From NCBI RefSeq assembly GCF_030315685.1, contig NZ_JASXSI010000001.1:124001-188000 (forward strand): a stretch of DNA of 64,000 nucleotides. The letters run 5' to 3'. The position numbers and the translations under genes were made by a program. The notes under the pieces were generated by a model. The model did not search any database, was not told where the DNA came from, and worked only from the letters and a program-made list of their open reading frames with translations. Shown here piece after piece: positions 18,726 to 28,026 of this stretch; position 1 is the stretch's first letter; every line of letters starts with the position of its first letter. This stretch comes from Gordonia sp. ABSL11-1 (GTDB lineage: Bacteria > Actinomycetota > Actinomycetes > Mycobacteriales > Mycobacteriaceae).

Positions 18726-19534
18726 CGAAGGCGCCTGCCACCTTCCCGGTTCCTGGCGCTTGGACGTCCGGATGGTCCAGGGGAGATCGGGGCACCGCGA
18801 TCGTCTACGGCGTCCTCACATCGCTCCTCTGTGTGTTCGCCGTAGCAGCCCTGCGCGGCAACCAGTTCGAGGGTCTCATCAGCGTGTCTTTGGTGGCGGT
18901 GGGATTGGTCCTCGAACTCGCGATTCTCGCTCGGTCGGTTCGTCGGCGTCGGGTCTCGTGTCACGTCGTCCGCACTGAGTCCGTAGTTCGCTTGCGGGAG
19001 CGAATGCTCATTCTGCGTCGCGACAGTCGCACGCGGGTCTACGATTTCGCATCGGCGGTAGCGTGTGGCGCGGGATTCGTGATCTTCGCCAACGCAGTAT
19101 GGAGTGATCGGCTGGACATCCCGCTGCCCTCAGCCCGGATGGATCTCTATCCGCCGATTGCGCTCGTACTGGGCGTGGCCTTCATCGGACGCGCCGTCCG
19201 CGTGGCGCGTACCGATGACTGTGGTTTCGGGCTCGCGGCGGAAGGAATTCGCTTCTCCTCGCGGAGGGGGGTCGAATTCTGGGAGTCGGTCGGCGAGGTC
19301 GAGCCCTCACCAGCAAAGGGGGACCGGCGTCTTGGCGCTTGGCTGTCATTGGCACCCGGCGATCGGCAGCATCAGATTCGTGTCGACCAGACCGCGCTCG
19401 GAGCGAGCGCGACGCTGTGGCTACTCGACTTCTACTGGCGCCACCCAGAACTCCGGACAGAGTTGGGCTCCACGGCGGCAATCAGGCGATTGCGCGATGG
19501 GCTCGTTGTTGAGGATCGGTCCCGGCATGTCTGA
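18722..19534 (+). CDS. Unrecognised four-helix membrane protein of the ESX-like cassette
   Basis: 270 aa with two N-terminal hydrophobic helices (AIVYGVLTSLLCVFAVAAL; LISVSLVAVGLVLELAIL) and two further ones (VACGAGFVIFANAVW; YPPIALVLGVAFIGRAV), then a soluble C-terminus resembling a PH-like or beta domain (AEGIRFSSRRGVEFWESVGEV). ATG 18722 overlaps the upstream stop (ATGA). It could anchor in the membrane to protect the producing cell or help handle the upstream protein; neither is shown by the sequence. Confidence 0.6.
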   Translation: MTKAPATFPVPGAWTSGWSRGDRGTAIVYGVLTSLLCVFAVAALRGNQFEGLISVSLVAVGLVLELAILARSVRRRRVSCHVVRTESVVRLRERMLILRRDSRTRVYDFASAVACGAGFVIFANAVWSDRLDIPLPSARMDLYPPIALVLGVAFIGRAVRVARTDDCGFGLAAEGIRFSSRRGVEFWESVGEVEPSPAKGDRRLGAWLSLAPGDRQHQIRVDQTALGASATLWLLDFYWRHPELRTELGSTAAIRRLRDGLVVEDRSRHV

Positions 19535-19919
19535 GGTCCGCCAGGTGACTGCCATACCGGACTCGTATGTGGACGTGCTGACTCAGCTGTCAGTCGATCC
19601 GAATCTCCGCTCCGAGGTGCGAGATGCACTGAACCGTTTGGGTGACGATGCGTTGACAAACCTGGTCGTGCCGATGCCGTCGTCCTGGAGGAGCAACGAC
19701 TACGCGCTTTTCGCAAGTGACAGACGAGTTCAGACGGCCGAATTGGCCCGAAGGATCAGCAAAGCGGTGACGGAGTGGTCTGAACGGAGTTCCGGCTTCT
19801 CGCTTTTCGATGAATCCGGAGTTGAGATCCGCGATGTCGAGGAGTGGACGCGTGAACAGTTCTCTCGCGAGCTCGGCGCATGGCGGCAAGCGAATCCCGA
19901 CGCCTACTACGAACCGTGA
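19527..19919 (+). CDS. Small cytosolic protein of the ESX-like cassette, unrecognised
   Basis: 130 aa, soluble and charged: MSEVRQVTAIPDSYVDV, LRSEVRDALNRLGDDAL, ELARRISKAVTEWSERSS. The ATG lies 8 bp inside the preceding gene. It is the last gene of the four and is followed by a strong bidirectional terminator, so the cassette forms one transcription unit. A small soluble last gene after a candidate toxin fits an immunity protein, but this is only positional. Confidence 0.6.
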   Translation: MSEVRQVTAIPDSYVDVLTQLSVDPNLRSEVRDALNRLGDDALTNLVVPMPSSWRSNDYALFASDRRVQTAELARRISKAVTEWSERSSGFSLFDESGVEIRDVEEWTREQFSRELGAWRQANPDAYYEP

Positions 19920-19945
19920 CGTCGACGCGGCGCTCACCCCCCGAA

Positions 19946-19989
19946 ACACAAATCGGCCCCGAGGGTTCACCCTCGGGGCCGATCTGTGT
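19946..19989. terminator. Bidirectional terminator between the ESX-like cassette and the protease
   Basis: ATCGGCCCCGAGGG and CCCTCGGGGCCGAT form a perfect 14-bp stem with a TTCA loop, extended after one mismatch by ACACA/TGTGT. It lies between convergent genes and serves both. Confidence 0.85.
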
Positions 19990-19998
19990 GGTCGTCGG

Positions 19999-20664
19999 TC
20001 AGATGACGCGGAATCCGCCGTACTGCGGGAGCGATCCGACGCGCTTGAGGATGGGTGCCATGTTGGTACCGGTCTCCGGTCCGATGCACGCCAGGAAGTA
20101 GTAGGCGTTCACCATCCCGACGAGTCGATCGCCGACGACGACCGGGCTACCGGAGTCGCCTTCGATGACGCACATCTGGCTGAAATGTGCGTTGCCGTCC
20201 GAGAACCAACTGATGCCGCAGGTGTTGCCGGTGGTGCGACCCTGCTTGCAGGCGACCGCGGGAAAGGCGAGTGGCTTGGTGTCGATCGAGCGGATCGTCA
20301 CGCCGCGGACGGTGCGCAGGGGCACGACCTTGGCCGGGTTGAACTCGATGACGGCGATGTCGAGATCGCTGGCCGAGTACGTGATGGTGCCCGCCTGACC
20401 GCGGTCCTGGAAGGTCTCGGAGTAGACCTTCTGACCCGGGTCGCCGCAGTGGCCCGCGGTGATGCCGATCAGCTTGTTCGTCTTGGACTTGCCGATGGTC
20501 GTCAGGGTGCAGGCAGCAGCGGAGTTACCGCCCTTGAGAACCAGGATCCCTGACCCGCCCCCGAGGTAGATCTTCGCCGGTGCGGCAACCGCAGAGCCAG
20601 CCCCCCAGCCGGTCAGCACCACTGCAGCCAGAACCGCCAACAGTGCTGTCAGCTTCCTCATCAT
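19999..20664 (-). CDS. Secreted trypsin-like serine protease (S1 family)
   Basis: 221 aa: signal peptide (MMRKL, hydrophobic LLAVLAAVVLTGW, then AVAAPA), mature chymotrypsin-fold domain. Catalytic triad: His72 in ITAGHC, Asp102 in DLDIAVIEF, Ser171 in EGDSGSPVV. Cys pairs flank the active site (AGHC; KQGRTTGNTC; QMC; FLAC). The short propeptide-free form resembles small secreted Streptomyces-type proteases. Start ATG 20664 or 20661. It faces the ESX-like cassette across the shared terminator. Confidence 0.9.
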   Translation of the reverse strand: MMRKLTALLAVLAAVVLTGWGAGSAVAAPAKIYLGGGSGILVLKGGNSAAACTLTTIGKSKTNKLIGITAGHCGDPGQKVYSETFQDRGQAGTITYSASDLDIAVIEFNPAKVVPLRTVRGVTIRSIDTKPLAFPAVACKQGRTTGNTCGISWFSDGNAHFSQMCVIEGDSGSPVVVGDRLVGMVNAYYFLACIGPETGTNMAPILKRVGSLPQYGGFRVI

Positions 20665-20970
20665 CCAAACTCCGCTCGTTCGACGCACACTCGAGATCCA
20701 TGACGGCCCCGAGATCGCGCGACTCGGGGCCAAGCACACCGTACCGGTCGCCGAGCGCGCCGTGCCGTACACGGAATCGTCCCGGGGTCGGTTTGCAACC
20801 TATCCGTAATGCCGCTCACAATCTACCTGCATTTCGTCACGCACCGGTCTGACTGGCACCGACCGCCTGCGAAGCGACGAATGCGCGACGACTAAGCTGT
20901 CCGCGGAAGTCGTCGCGGTCACCGGAGCCGATCGTGGCGGTCTCCGCACTCGTTCACCCGGTCCCCGATC
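20665..20970. other. Intergenic region between protease and serA
   Basis: About 300 bp holding the divergent promoters of the protease and serA. I see no conserved RNA element, tRNA or convincing small gene in it. Confidence 0.5.
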
Positions 20971-20982
20971 ATGGAGAATATT

Positions 20983-22578
20983 GTGACCTCAGCTGGCCGT
21001 CCGGTCGTTCTGATCGCCGACAAACTGGCACCATCGACCGTCGAAGCGCTGGGAGACGACGTCGAGGTGCGCTGGGTCGATGGGCCCGACCGCCCGAAGC
21101 TGCTCGAGGCGGCCGCCGACGCCGACGCGATCCTGGTCCGGTCGGCGACGACCGTCGACGGTGAGGTCCTCGAGGCCGCGCCGAAGCTGAAGATCATCGC
21201 GCGCGCCGGCGTCGGTCTCGACAATGTCGACGTTTCGGCCGCCACCCAGCGCGGGGTCATGGTCGTCAATGCCCCGACGTCGAACATCCACACCGCCGCC
21301 GAGCATGCGGTCGCGTTGCTGATGGCCGCCGCTCGCCAGATCCCCGCCGCCGACGCAACCCTGCGCGAACACACCTGGAAGCGGTCGTCGTTCAACGGTG
21401 TCGAGATCTTCGACAAGACGGTCGGCGTCGTAGGACTCGGCCGGATCGGTCAACTGGTCGCCGCGCGGCTGGCCGCGTTCGAGACGTCGATCATCGCCTA
21501 CGATCCGTACGTCTCGCCGGCTCGCGCCGCCCAGCTGGGGATCGAGCTGGTCTCCCTCGACGAACTGCTCACCCGCGCCGACTTCATCACCGTGCACCTC
21601 CCGAAGACCCCGGAGACCTTGGGCCTGATCGGCAAGGATCAGCTCGCGCTCACCAAGAAGGGCGTGGTCATCGTCAACGCCGCGCGTGGTGGCCTCATCG
21701 ACGAGCAGGCCTTGGCCGACGCCATCACCTCCGGTCATGTCCGCGGTGCGGGTCTCGACGTCTACGCCACCGAACCGTGCACCGACTCGCCGTTGTTCGA
21801 ACTCCCGCAGGTCGTCGTCACGCCGCATCTGGGCGCGTCCACCAGCGAGGCACAGGACCGCGCGGGCACCGACGTCGCGAAGAGCGTCCGACTGGCCCTG
21901 GCCGGACATTTCGTCCCCGATGCCGTCAACATCACCGGCGGTGCGGTCGACGAGGAGGTGTCTCCGTGGCTCGAGGTCGCCCGCAAACTCGGCGTCCTGG
22001 TCGGTGCGATCAGCAAGGAGCCCCCGACGTCGCTGGTCGTCGACGTGCGCGGTGAGATCGCGGCCAACAACGTCGACGTCCTCGGACTGTCGGCGCTGCG
22101 CGGACTGTTCTCGGCGGTTCTCGACGAGCCGGTCACTTTCGTCAATGCACCGGCGGTGGCCGCTGACCGTGGTGTGACGAGCGAGGTGACGACCGCGTCG
22201 GAGAGCCCGAATCACCGCAGCGTGGTCGACGTGAAGGCCGTGTTCGCCGACGGATCGGTGCACAACGTGGCGGGCACGCTCACCGAACCGCGACTGGTCG
22301 AGAAGATCGTCAACATCAACGGCCGCAACTTCGACCTGCGTGCCGAGGGGCAGAACCTTCTCGTCAGTTACGACGATCAGCCGGGATCGCTCGGCAAGAT
22401 CGGCACGTTGCTCGGCAATGCGGGGATCGACATCAAGGCTGCCGGGCTGTCGCAGGACGCCGAGGGCGGTGGCGCCACCGTCATGCTGCGTGTGAGTGCC
22501 AAGCTCGACGACGACGTCCTCGCCTCGATCGGTGAGGCCGTGGGCGCGACCCTGATCGAGCAGGTGGATCTGTCATGA
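20983..22578 (+). CDS. serA: D-3-phosphoglycerate dehydrogenase
   Basis: First step of serine synthesis: oxidises 3-phosphoglycerate with NAD+. About 531 aa, the long mycobacterial type. Substrate domain ([24 protein letters not shown]), NAD-binding motif [13 protein letters not shown], catalytic [19 protein letters not shown] and [10 protein letters not shown], then an intervening regulatory domain (about 310-450) and a C-terminal ACT domain ([18 protein letters not shown]) for serine feedback. GTG 20983 follows GGAG at suitable spacing; ATG 20971 four codons upstream is the alternative. The stop overlaps leuB (ATGA). Confidence 0.95.
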   Translation: MTSAGRPVVLIADKLAPSTVEALGDDVEVRWVDGPDRPKLLEAAADADAILVRSATTVDGEVLEAAPKLKIIARAGVGLDNVDVSAATQRGVMVVNAPTSNIHTAAEHAVALLMAAARQIPAADATLREHTWKRSSFNGVEIFDKTVGVVGLGRIGQLVAARLAAFETSIIAYDPYVSPARAAQLGIELVSLDELLTRADFITVHLPKTPETLGLIGKDQLALTKKGVVIVNAARGGLIDEQALADAITSGHVRGAGLDVYATEPCTDSPLFELPQVVVTPHLGASTSEAQDRAGTDVAKSVRLALAGHFVPDAVNITGGAVDEEVSPWLEVARKLGVLVGAISKEPPTSLVVDVRGEIAANNVDVLGLSALRGLFSAVLDEPVTFVNAPAVAADRGVTSEVTTASESPNHRSVVDVKAVFADGSVHNVAGTLTEPRLVEKIVNINGRNFDLRAEGQNLLVSYDDQPGSLGKIGTLLGNAGIDIKAAGLSQDAEGGGATVMLRVSAKLDDDVLASIGEAVGATLIEQVDLS

Positions 22579-23585
22579 AGCTCGCCGTCATCGCCGGTGA
22601 CGGCATCGGTCCCGAGGTCATCGCCGAGGCACTCGGCGTCATCGAGGCCGTCGTGCCCGACGTCTCCACCACCGACTACGATCTCGGCGCGCGTCGCTAT
22701 CACCGCAACGGCGAGCTGCTGACCGACGACGATCTCGCGTCGCTGCGCGAGCACGACGCGATCCTCCTCGGTGCGATCGGTGACCCGTCGGTGCCGTCGG
22801 GGGTACTCGAGCGTGGACTGCTGCTCACCATGCGGTTCGCCCTCGATCACCACGTCAACCTGCGTCCCTCGCGCAAGCTGCCGGGCGTGACCTCGCCTCT
22901 CGCCGGTGATCCGGACATCGACTTCGTCGTCGTCCGGGAAGGAACCGAGGGCCCGTACACCGGCAACGGCGGCGCCATCCGGGTGGGCACACCGCAGGAG
23001 GTCGCGACCGAGGTGAGTGTGAACACGCGCTTCGGCATCGAGCGCGTGGTGCGCAACGCCTTCGACCGTGCGCGAGCCCGGCGCAAGAAGCTGACCCTGG
23101 TCCACAAGACCAACGTGCTGACCTTCGCCGGCTCGATGTGGAGCCGAACAGTCGACGAGGTCGGCGCGGAGTATCCCGATGTCTCGACCGACTACTGCCA
23201 CGTCGATGCCGCAACGATCTACCTGGTCACCGACCCGGGTCGATTCGACGTGATCGTCACCGACAACCTGTTCGGCGACATCATCACCGACATCGCCGCG
23301 GCGGTCACCGGCGGCATCGGTTTGGCCGCATCCGGCAACATCGACGCCACCGGCACCAATCCGTCGATGTTCGAGCCGGTGCACGGCAGTGCGCCCGACA
23401 TCGCGGGTCAGGGCAGGGCCGATCCCACGGCCGCGATCCTCTCGGCCGCCCTGCTGCTCGATCACCTCGGCGAGACAGATGCCGCCGAGCGCGTGGAGAA
23501 GGCGGTCGTGAGCGATCTGGCCGAGCGCGGTGCGGAGAGCCTCGGTACATCGGAGATCGGTCGCCGCATCCGCGACCGCGTGTAG
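22575..23585 (+). CDS. leuB: 3-isopropylmalate dehydrogenase
   Basis: Leucine synthesis: oxidative decarboxylation of 3-isopropylmalate with NAD+. 336 aa. Motifs: [67 protein letters not shown] and the NAD-site [20 protein letters not shown] 22575 overlaps the serA stop, so both are co-translated. Followed by a hairpin terminator at 23604-23638. Confidence 0.97.
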   Translation: MKLAVIAGDGIGPEVIAEALGVIEAVVPDVSTTDYDLGARRYHRNGELLTDDDLASLREHDAILLGAIGDPSVPSGVLERGLLLTMRFALDHHVNLRPSRKLPGVTSPLAGDPDIDFVVVREGTEGPYTGNGGAIRVGTPQEVATEVSVNTRFGIERVVRNAFDRARARRKKLTLVHKTNVLTFAGSMWSRTVDEVGAEYPDVSTDYCHVDAATIYLVTDPGRFDVIVTDNLFGDIITDIAAAVTGGIGLAASGNIDATGTNPSMFEPVHGSAPDIAGQGRADPTAAILSAALLLDHLGETDAAERVEKAVVSDLAERGAESLGTSEIGRRIRDRV

Positions 23586-23603
23586 CAACTCGGCGTCCCC
23601 CTC

Positions 23604-23638
23604 GCGAGCCCCGCACGGCCATGTCCGGCGGGGCTCGC
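23604..23638 (+). terminator. Terminator after leuB
   Basis: GCGAGCCCCGC and GCGGGGCTCGC form an 11-bp perfect stem with a 13-nt loop, 18 bp past the leuB stop. Confidence 0.75.
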
Positions 23639-23656
23639 GCTATTTCTGGAAGCCGA

Positions 23657-23685
23657 TTGTTCTAATTGGACTAGAACTATATGAT
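23657..23685 (+). promoter_or_regulatory. Promoter and probable autoregulatory operator of the GntR gene
   Basis: TTGTTC (23657-23662) and TATGAT (23680-23685) are 17 bp apart, which places transcription start close to GTG 23692 (leaderless). The inverted repeat GTTCTA-7nt-TAGAAC (23659-23677) overlaps the -35 box and fills the spacer, a good position for repression by the encoded regulator. Confidence 0.6.
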
Positions 23686-23691
23686 CTCTGT

Positions 23692-24045
23692 GTGTTGATC
23701 CGCATCGACCCGATGTCGCGCGCGCCGCTGTTCGAGCAGGTGGCCGCGTCGGTGCGGGGAGCGATAGCCCGTGGCGAGGTGGCGAACGGGGAGAGGTTGC
23801 CCGCGGCACGCGAACTCTCGGCGTCGCTCGACATCAACCTGCACACGGTGCTGCGGGCCTATCAGACCCTGCGGGACGAGGGCGTCGTCGAACTACGACG
23901 AGGTCGAGGTGCCGTCGTCACCGGCGGCGCGCTCGACCGCGCCGAGCTCGTCGAGGCCATCGACCGGCTCATCGGACTCGCACGCCGACTCGACATCGCG
24001 CCTGCGGCGTTGAGTGCGGAGATCACGGAGAGGTGGACGACATGA
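23692..24045 (+). CDS. GntR-family (YtrA-like) transcriptional regulator
   Basis: 117 aa, short form: winged helix (APLFEQVAASVRGAIARGEV, RLPAARELSASLDINLHTVLRAYQTL, RGRGAVVTGG) followed by only about 40 residues of helix, typical of the YtrA subgroup. GTG 23692 (or TTG 23695) is the start. The stop overlaps the following membrane-protein gene by ATGA, so it probably controls that gene together with itself. Confidence 0.88.
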   Translation: MLIRIDPMSRAPLFEQVAASVRGAIARGEVANGERLPAARELSASLDINLHTVLRAYQTLRDEGVVELRRGRGAVVTGGALDRAELVEAIDRLIGLARRLDIAPAALSAEITERWTT

Positions 24046-25064
24046 CCGAGGCATCACGACGCGTGAACGCCGGCGCGGCCGGTCCGACTGCCCGTGATCG
24101 CGGCGTCGTGCTGGCGCTGGCGATGGTGCCGGCGCTGGTGGCCGGAGTGGCGGGGGCGGCGCTTGTTGCGAGCTGGCGTGACGACCTGCCGAATCCGGTT
24201 GCCACACACTGGTCCGCCGACGGCGCCGACGGCTTCAGCGCGCCGGGATTCGTGGTGGCCGCCCCGATCGTCATCGGGGTTCTCGGTGCCCTCCTGGGCG
24301 GAGTTCTCTGTGCGCGGTCCACCGATCGGAGCATCATCCGATCGGTGGTGGGAGTCGTTGCAGGAGTGGCGTTCTCGACGATCGGGATCGTCGTGCTGAC
24401 GACCTCGATGCAGCGTGGTGTCAGCGATGCAGCGGACGCGGGCACCCCGCAGTGGCAGATCGGGTGTGCCCTCGCCGTCGGTGTGGTGTGCGGAATCGGC
24501 CTGGCCGCGGCCGTACCCGGTTGGTGCACGGATGTCTCAGACGACGTCGGCGTCCGACCCGAGTTGATGCTCGGTGCAGGGGAGCGGTTCATGTGGACGC
24601 GGGCGGTGTCGATGTCGGCCGGGGCATCGGTGATCCTCGGTGTGGCCATGGTGGTGCTGACGACCCTGACGGTGGTCCTGCGATCGTGGATCGTGCTGGC
24701 TGCACTGGTGCTGGTTGTCGCCGCCTCGCTGCTGGTGTGGACAATCCGGGTGACCGTCGATCACTCGGGTGTGAGCATTCGTGGTCGACTGGGATGGCCG
24801 CGCAGGTATGCGCCGATGGCGACGATCGATCACGCGGAAGTCGTGTCCGTCCGGGCACTCCGCGACTTCGGCGGGTATGGGTACCGGATCTCCGTGCGGG
24901 GAGACCTCAAGGGCGTCAAGGGTTTCGTGTTCCGGTCGGGCTCGGCACTCCTGGTGGTCCGACGTTCCGGGGCGCGCGAGGTCGTCGTCGTCGACGATGC
25001 CCGAACGGCGGCCGGGCTGATCAATCACGTTGTGCGTCACGGGGGACCAGCGGCACCGCGATGA
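24042..25064 (+). CDS. DUF1648-domain membrane protein
   Basis: 340 aa with about seven to eight hydrophobic helices. The first extracytoplasmic loop has the DUF1648 signature NPVATHWSADGADGFS. The C-terminal 90 residues are soluble (DHSGVSIRGRLGWPRRYAP, FVFRSGSALLVVRRSG), resembling a PH-like domain. Coupled to the GntR regulator upstream. Its 3' end overlaps the convergent MFS gene by 44 bp. Substrate unknown. Confidence 0.8.
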   Translation: MTEASRRVNAGAAGPTARDRGVVLALAMVPALVAGVAGAALVASWRDDLPNPVATHWSADGADGFSAPGFVVAAPIVIGVLGALLGGVLCARSTDRSIIRSVVGVVAGVAFSTIGIVVLTTSMQRGVSDAADAGTPQWQIGCALAVGVVCGIGLAAAVPGWCTDVSDDVGVRPELMLGAGERFMWTRAVSMSAGASVILGVAMVVLTTLTVVLRSWIVLAALVLVVAASLLVWTIRVTVDHSGVSIRGRLGWPRRYAPMATIDHAEVVSVRALRDFGGYGYRISVRGDLKGVKGFVFRSGSALLVVRRSGAREVVVVDDARTAAGLINHVVRHGGPAAPR

Positions 25065-26259
25065 GCGGGGTGATCGCGGTCAGCGCGAACGCGATCGGGA
25101 ACCCGGCGGCACCGATGACCGCGCCCAGGACGGGTGTGCTCGCCGCGGTCGCCAGGTGTTGTGCCGTGTTCTGGATCGCGAGCCCGCGACCGCTCCACCC
25201 GGGACCGGCGAACTCCGCGATCGCGGTGAACGCCAACCCGTTGTCGGCCACCGAGGCCACCGTGGCCAGCGCCATGACCACCGGTGCGATCGGACTGTGC
25301 AGCCAGTCGGTCAGCGCCAGCACCGCCGTCGACACGGCCGCGGCCAGCGCGACGACCCGGATGGGTCGCATCCGCGAGTCCCAGATGTCCGAGACACGTC
25401 CCGCGACGATCCGTCCGACCGCGCCGACGATCTGCGTCGCCGTCACCAGCGCACCCGCGGCAGCAGGCGCCCAGTGATGGGCGACGATGAGCCAGGTGGG
25501 CACGAACGTCCACATCATCGACTGTGGGATCACCAGCAGCACACTGACCCCGTGCACACGTGCCAGGAAACCGCCTGCACGGTAGGGATTGTCGGAATCC
25601 GTCGATCCGGTCGACGAGGAGGACGGTGCGGCAGGCGGATCGACGATGCCGACGATGCAGGCCAGCAGACCGATTGCAGTGACGGCGACCGGCACGAGCA
25701 AGGCAGTCGTCACTCCGGAGTGTGCAGCGATCAGCGGCATGGTGAGTGCGCACACCGCGATTCCCAGCGGCTGTGCCATCTGGCGCACGCCCATCGCGGT
25801 GCCGCGCTGCCGGGCGGGGAACCAGCCCACCACGATTCGGCCGCTCGCGCCGTTGGCGGCGCCGGCGCCGAGTCCGCCGACGAACAGGGCCGCTCCGAGC
25901 ACCCAGAAGGGGGCGCCGAGGGCCGACACGATCGCGGCGGCGCATGTGCCGGTCAACGTGATCAGCAACGAGATGATCAGGACCCGTCGCTCACCGAACC
26001 GGTCCAGCAGAGCGCCCCACGGGATGATGAGCAGCATGAGCCCGATCGTCGGGATCGTGGCGAGGATCGACGCCTGTGACAACGAGACCCCGTGCTGGGT
26101 GTGCAGTGCCGGGATGAGGTACGCCACACCGCTCACCGCACAGGTCGTCGTCATCGCGGCGACCAGCGCGCAGCACAGCATCGTCCACCGACGACGCGGT
26201 GTCATCGCTGCATCCGGTGTCGCGTCGTCTCGAAACGTGGTGTCATTCCCCACACCCAC
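25021..26259 (-). CDS. MFS transporter
   Basis: 412 aa, twelve predicted helices. Signature in the loop between helices 2 and 3: GALLDRFGERRVLI; helix 5 region MGVRQMAQPLG; central loop with SSSSTGSTDSD. GTG 26259 is the likely start (MGVGNDTT), with MTPRRRW downstream as alternative. It is divergent from the FAH-family gene. The substrate cannot be inferred. Confidence 0.85.
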   Translation of the reverse strand: MGVGNDTTFRDDATPDAAMTPRRRWTMLCCALVAAMTTTCAVSGVAYLIPALHTQHGVSLSQASILATIPTIGLMLLIIPWGALLDRFGERRVLIISLLITLTGTCAAAIVSALGAPFWVLGAALFVGGLGAGAANGASGRIVVGWFPARQRGTAMGVRQMAQPLGIAVCALTMPLIAAHSGVTTALLVPVAVTAIGLLACIVGIVDPPAAPSSSSTGSTDSDNPYRAGGFLARVHGVSVLLVIPQSMMWTFVPTWLIVAHHWAPAAAGALVTATQIVGAVGRIVAGRVSDIWDSRMRPIRVVALAAAVSTAVLALTDWLHSPIAPVVMALATVASVADNGLAFTAIAEFAGPGWSGRGLAIQNTAQHLATAASTPVLGAVIGAAGFPIAFALTAITPLIAVPLVPRDAQRD

Positions 26260-26375
26260 GGCCTTCGCCTCATCTCAGATAGTGGAACTAGCTGCCCACA
26301 TTCTAAAACTGGCGCCGTCTCGGGACAACCCGGGTCCCGCGGGTTGAGACGCCGACGGTGCGATAATGTCGTCGC

Positions 26376-27149
26376 ATGCGTTTAGGACGAGTAGCCAGCC
26401 CGGATGGTGTCGCGTTTGCCGCCATCGACGATGCCGATGACGGCCCGCGGGCACGCGAGATCGCCGAACATCCCTTCGGGACGCCGACGTTCACCGGTCG
26501 CTCCTGGGCGTTGGCCGACGTGCGGCTCCTCGCGCCGATCCTGGCGTCGAAGGTGATCTGCATTGGTAAGAACTACGCCGCACACGCCGCCGAGATGGGC
26601 GGGGAGGCGCCGGCGGACCCGGTGATCTTCCTGAAGCCGAACACGTCGATCATCGGACCGGAAGTCCCGATCGTGCGCCCGCCGAACTCGGAGCGGGTGG
26701 ATTTCGAAGGTGAGCTCGCCGTCGTGATCGGTCAGCCGTGCAAGAACGTCAAGGCTGCCGACGCGAAGGGCGTCATCCTCGGGTACACCGTCGGCAACGA
26801 CGTGACCGCCCGCGACCACCAGCAGGCCGACGGCCAGTGGACCCGGGGCAAGAGCTATGACACCTTCTGCCCCCTGGGGCCGTGGATCGAGACGGAATTC
26901 GATCCGAGTGATGCCGAACTGATCACCGAACTCGACGGCGAGGTGAAGCAGCGCTCGCGTACGTCGTCGATGGTCCACGACGTCGGCGCGATCGTGGAGT
27001 GGATCTCGAAGGTGATGACACTGCTGCCGGGCGACGTGATCCTCACCGGCACGCCCGAGGGCGTGGGCCCGATGCAGGCGGGCCAGCGGGTCTCGGTCAC
27101 CGTCGAAGGACTCGGCACCCTGAGCAACCCGGTGGTGGACAAGGCATGA
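26376..27149 (+). CDS. Fumarylacetoacetate hydrolase family protein
   Basis: 257 aa FAH-fold enzyme acting on acylpyruvate-like or 2-hydroxyhepta-2,4-diene-1,7-dioate-type substrates. Motifs: CIGKNYAAHAAEMG, PVIFLKPNTSIIG, DFEGELAVVIG (metal-binding Glu pair), YTVGNDVTARD, TFCPLGPW and LTGTPEGVG. It corresponds to Rv2993c next to gltX. Its stop overlaps the hydrolase start by ATGA. Confidence 0.9.
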   Translation: MRLGRVASPDGVAFAAIDDADDGPRAREIAEHPFGTPTFTGRSWALADVRLLAPILASKVICIGKNYAAHAAEMGGEAPADPVIFLKPNTSIIGPEVPIVRPPNSERVDFEGELAVVIGQPCKNVKAADAKGVILGYTVGNDVTARDHQQADGQWTRGKSYDTFCPLGPWIETEFDPSDAELITELDGEVKQRSRTSSMVHDVGAIVEWISKVMTLLPGDVILTGTPEGVGPMQAGQRVSVTVEGLGTLSNPVVDKA

Positions 27150-27967
27150 GGGGGCCGAAGGCCGCACGCGTCAACGGCATCGAGATCGCCTACGAGGAGG
27201 CCGGAGACGGTCCGCTCGTGGTGCTCGTGATGGGGACGGGGAGCCCCGGGAGGGTCTGGCACGCGCATCAGCAACCCGCGCTGGTGAAAGCCGGCTACCG
27301 GGTCGTGACGTTCGACAACCGGGGTATCGCACCGTCGTCCGAGTGTGCGGACGGGTTCACCCACGACGACATGGTCGCCGATACCGCCGCGCTCATCGAG
27401 CATCTCGGTGGCGGTCCGGCGCTGGTTGCCGGGACGTCGTTGGGGGCGCGGATCACCCAGGAGCTCGCACTCGCCCGCCCGGACGTGGTCAAGGCGGCCG
27501 CGATGATCGCCACCTACGGCCGTAACACGCCGCTCCAGCAGGCGATCTCGGCCGGCGAACGAGCGCTCTACGACAAGAAGATCACCTTGCCGCCCGACTA
27601 CGAGGCGGCCATCACCGCGCACCTGAACCTGTCGCCCCACACGCTCGACGACGATCGGACCGCCAAGGACTGGCTCGACGTCATCGGATTCTCGCCGCAG
27701 ACGGTGACCGCCGGGGTGCGAGCGCAGCTCGGGCTGCACGACCGCGAGGCCGACCGGCTGAGCGCGTATCGGAGTATCTCCCGGCCGTCGCTGGTGATCG
27801 GTTTCGCCGACGATCGCACGCTGCCGCCGAAGCTTGCCAGGGAGGTCGCCGAGGCCATCCCCGGCGCACGTTACGAAGTCGTCGAGAAGGCCGGACACTT
27901 CGGCTATCTTGAACAGCCCGCCGAGGTGAACCGCCTTCTGCTCGACTTCTTCGCGTCCCACCGCTGA
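27146..27967 (+). CDS. Alpha/beta hydrolase
   Basis: 273 aa. Nucleophile elbow GTSLGA (Ser), oxyanion region VMGTGSPGRVW, FDNRGIAPSS, and late His in KAGHFGYLEQP; the acid is probably in IGFADDRTLPP. Start ATG 27146 overlaps the FAH stop (ATGA), so the two are one unit and may act on the same catabolite. The exact substrate is unknown. Confidence 0.88.
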   Translation: MRGPKAARVNGIEIAYEEAGDGPLVVLVMGTGSPGRVWHAHQQPALVKAGYRVVTFDNRGIAPSSECADGFTHDDMVADTAALIEHLGGGPALVAGTSLGARITQELALARPDVVKAAAMIATYGRNTPLQQAISAGERALYDKKITLPPDYEAAITAHLNLSPHTLDDDRTAKDWLDVIGFSPQTVTAGVRAQLGLHDREADRLSAYRSISRPSLVIGFADDRTLPPKLAREVAEAIPGARYEVVEKAGHFGYLEQPAEVNRLLLDFFASHR

Positions 27968-28026
27968 CGGGTCACCTCGACAGACGGGCGGTTCGGGGGG
28001 TCTGATGATTCGATACCCTGACCGTC

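Noticed and set aside
26280..26292. TAGT-GGA-ACTA before the MFS gene as operator
   Set aside because: Too short to support on its own, with no adjacent regulator gene.
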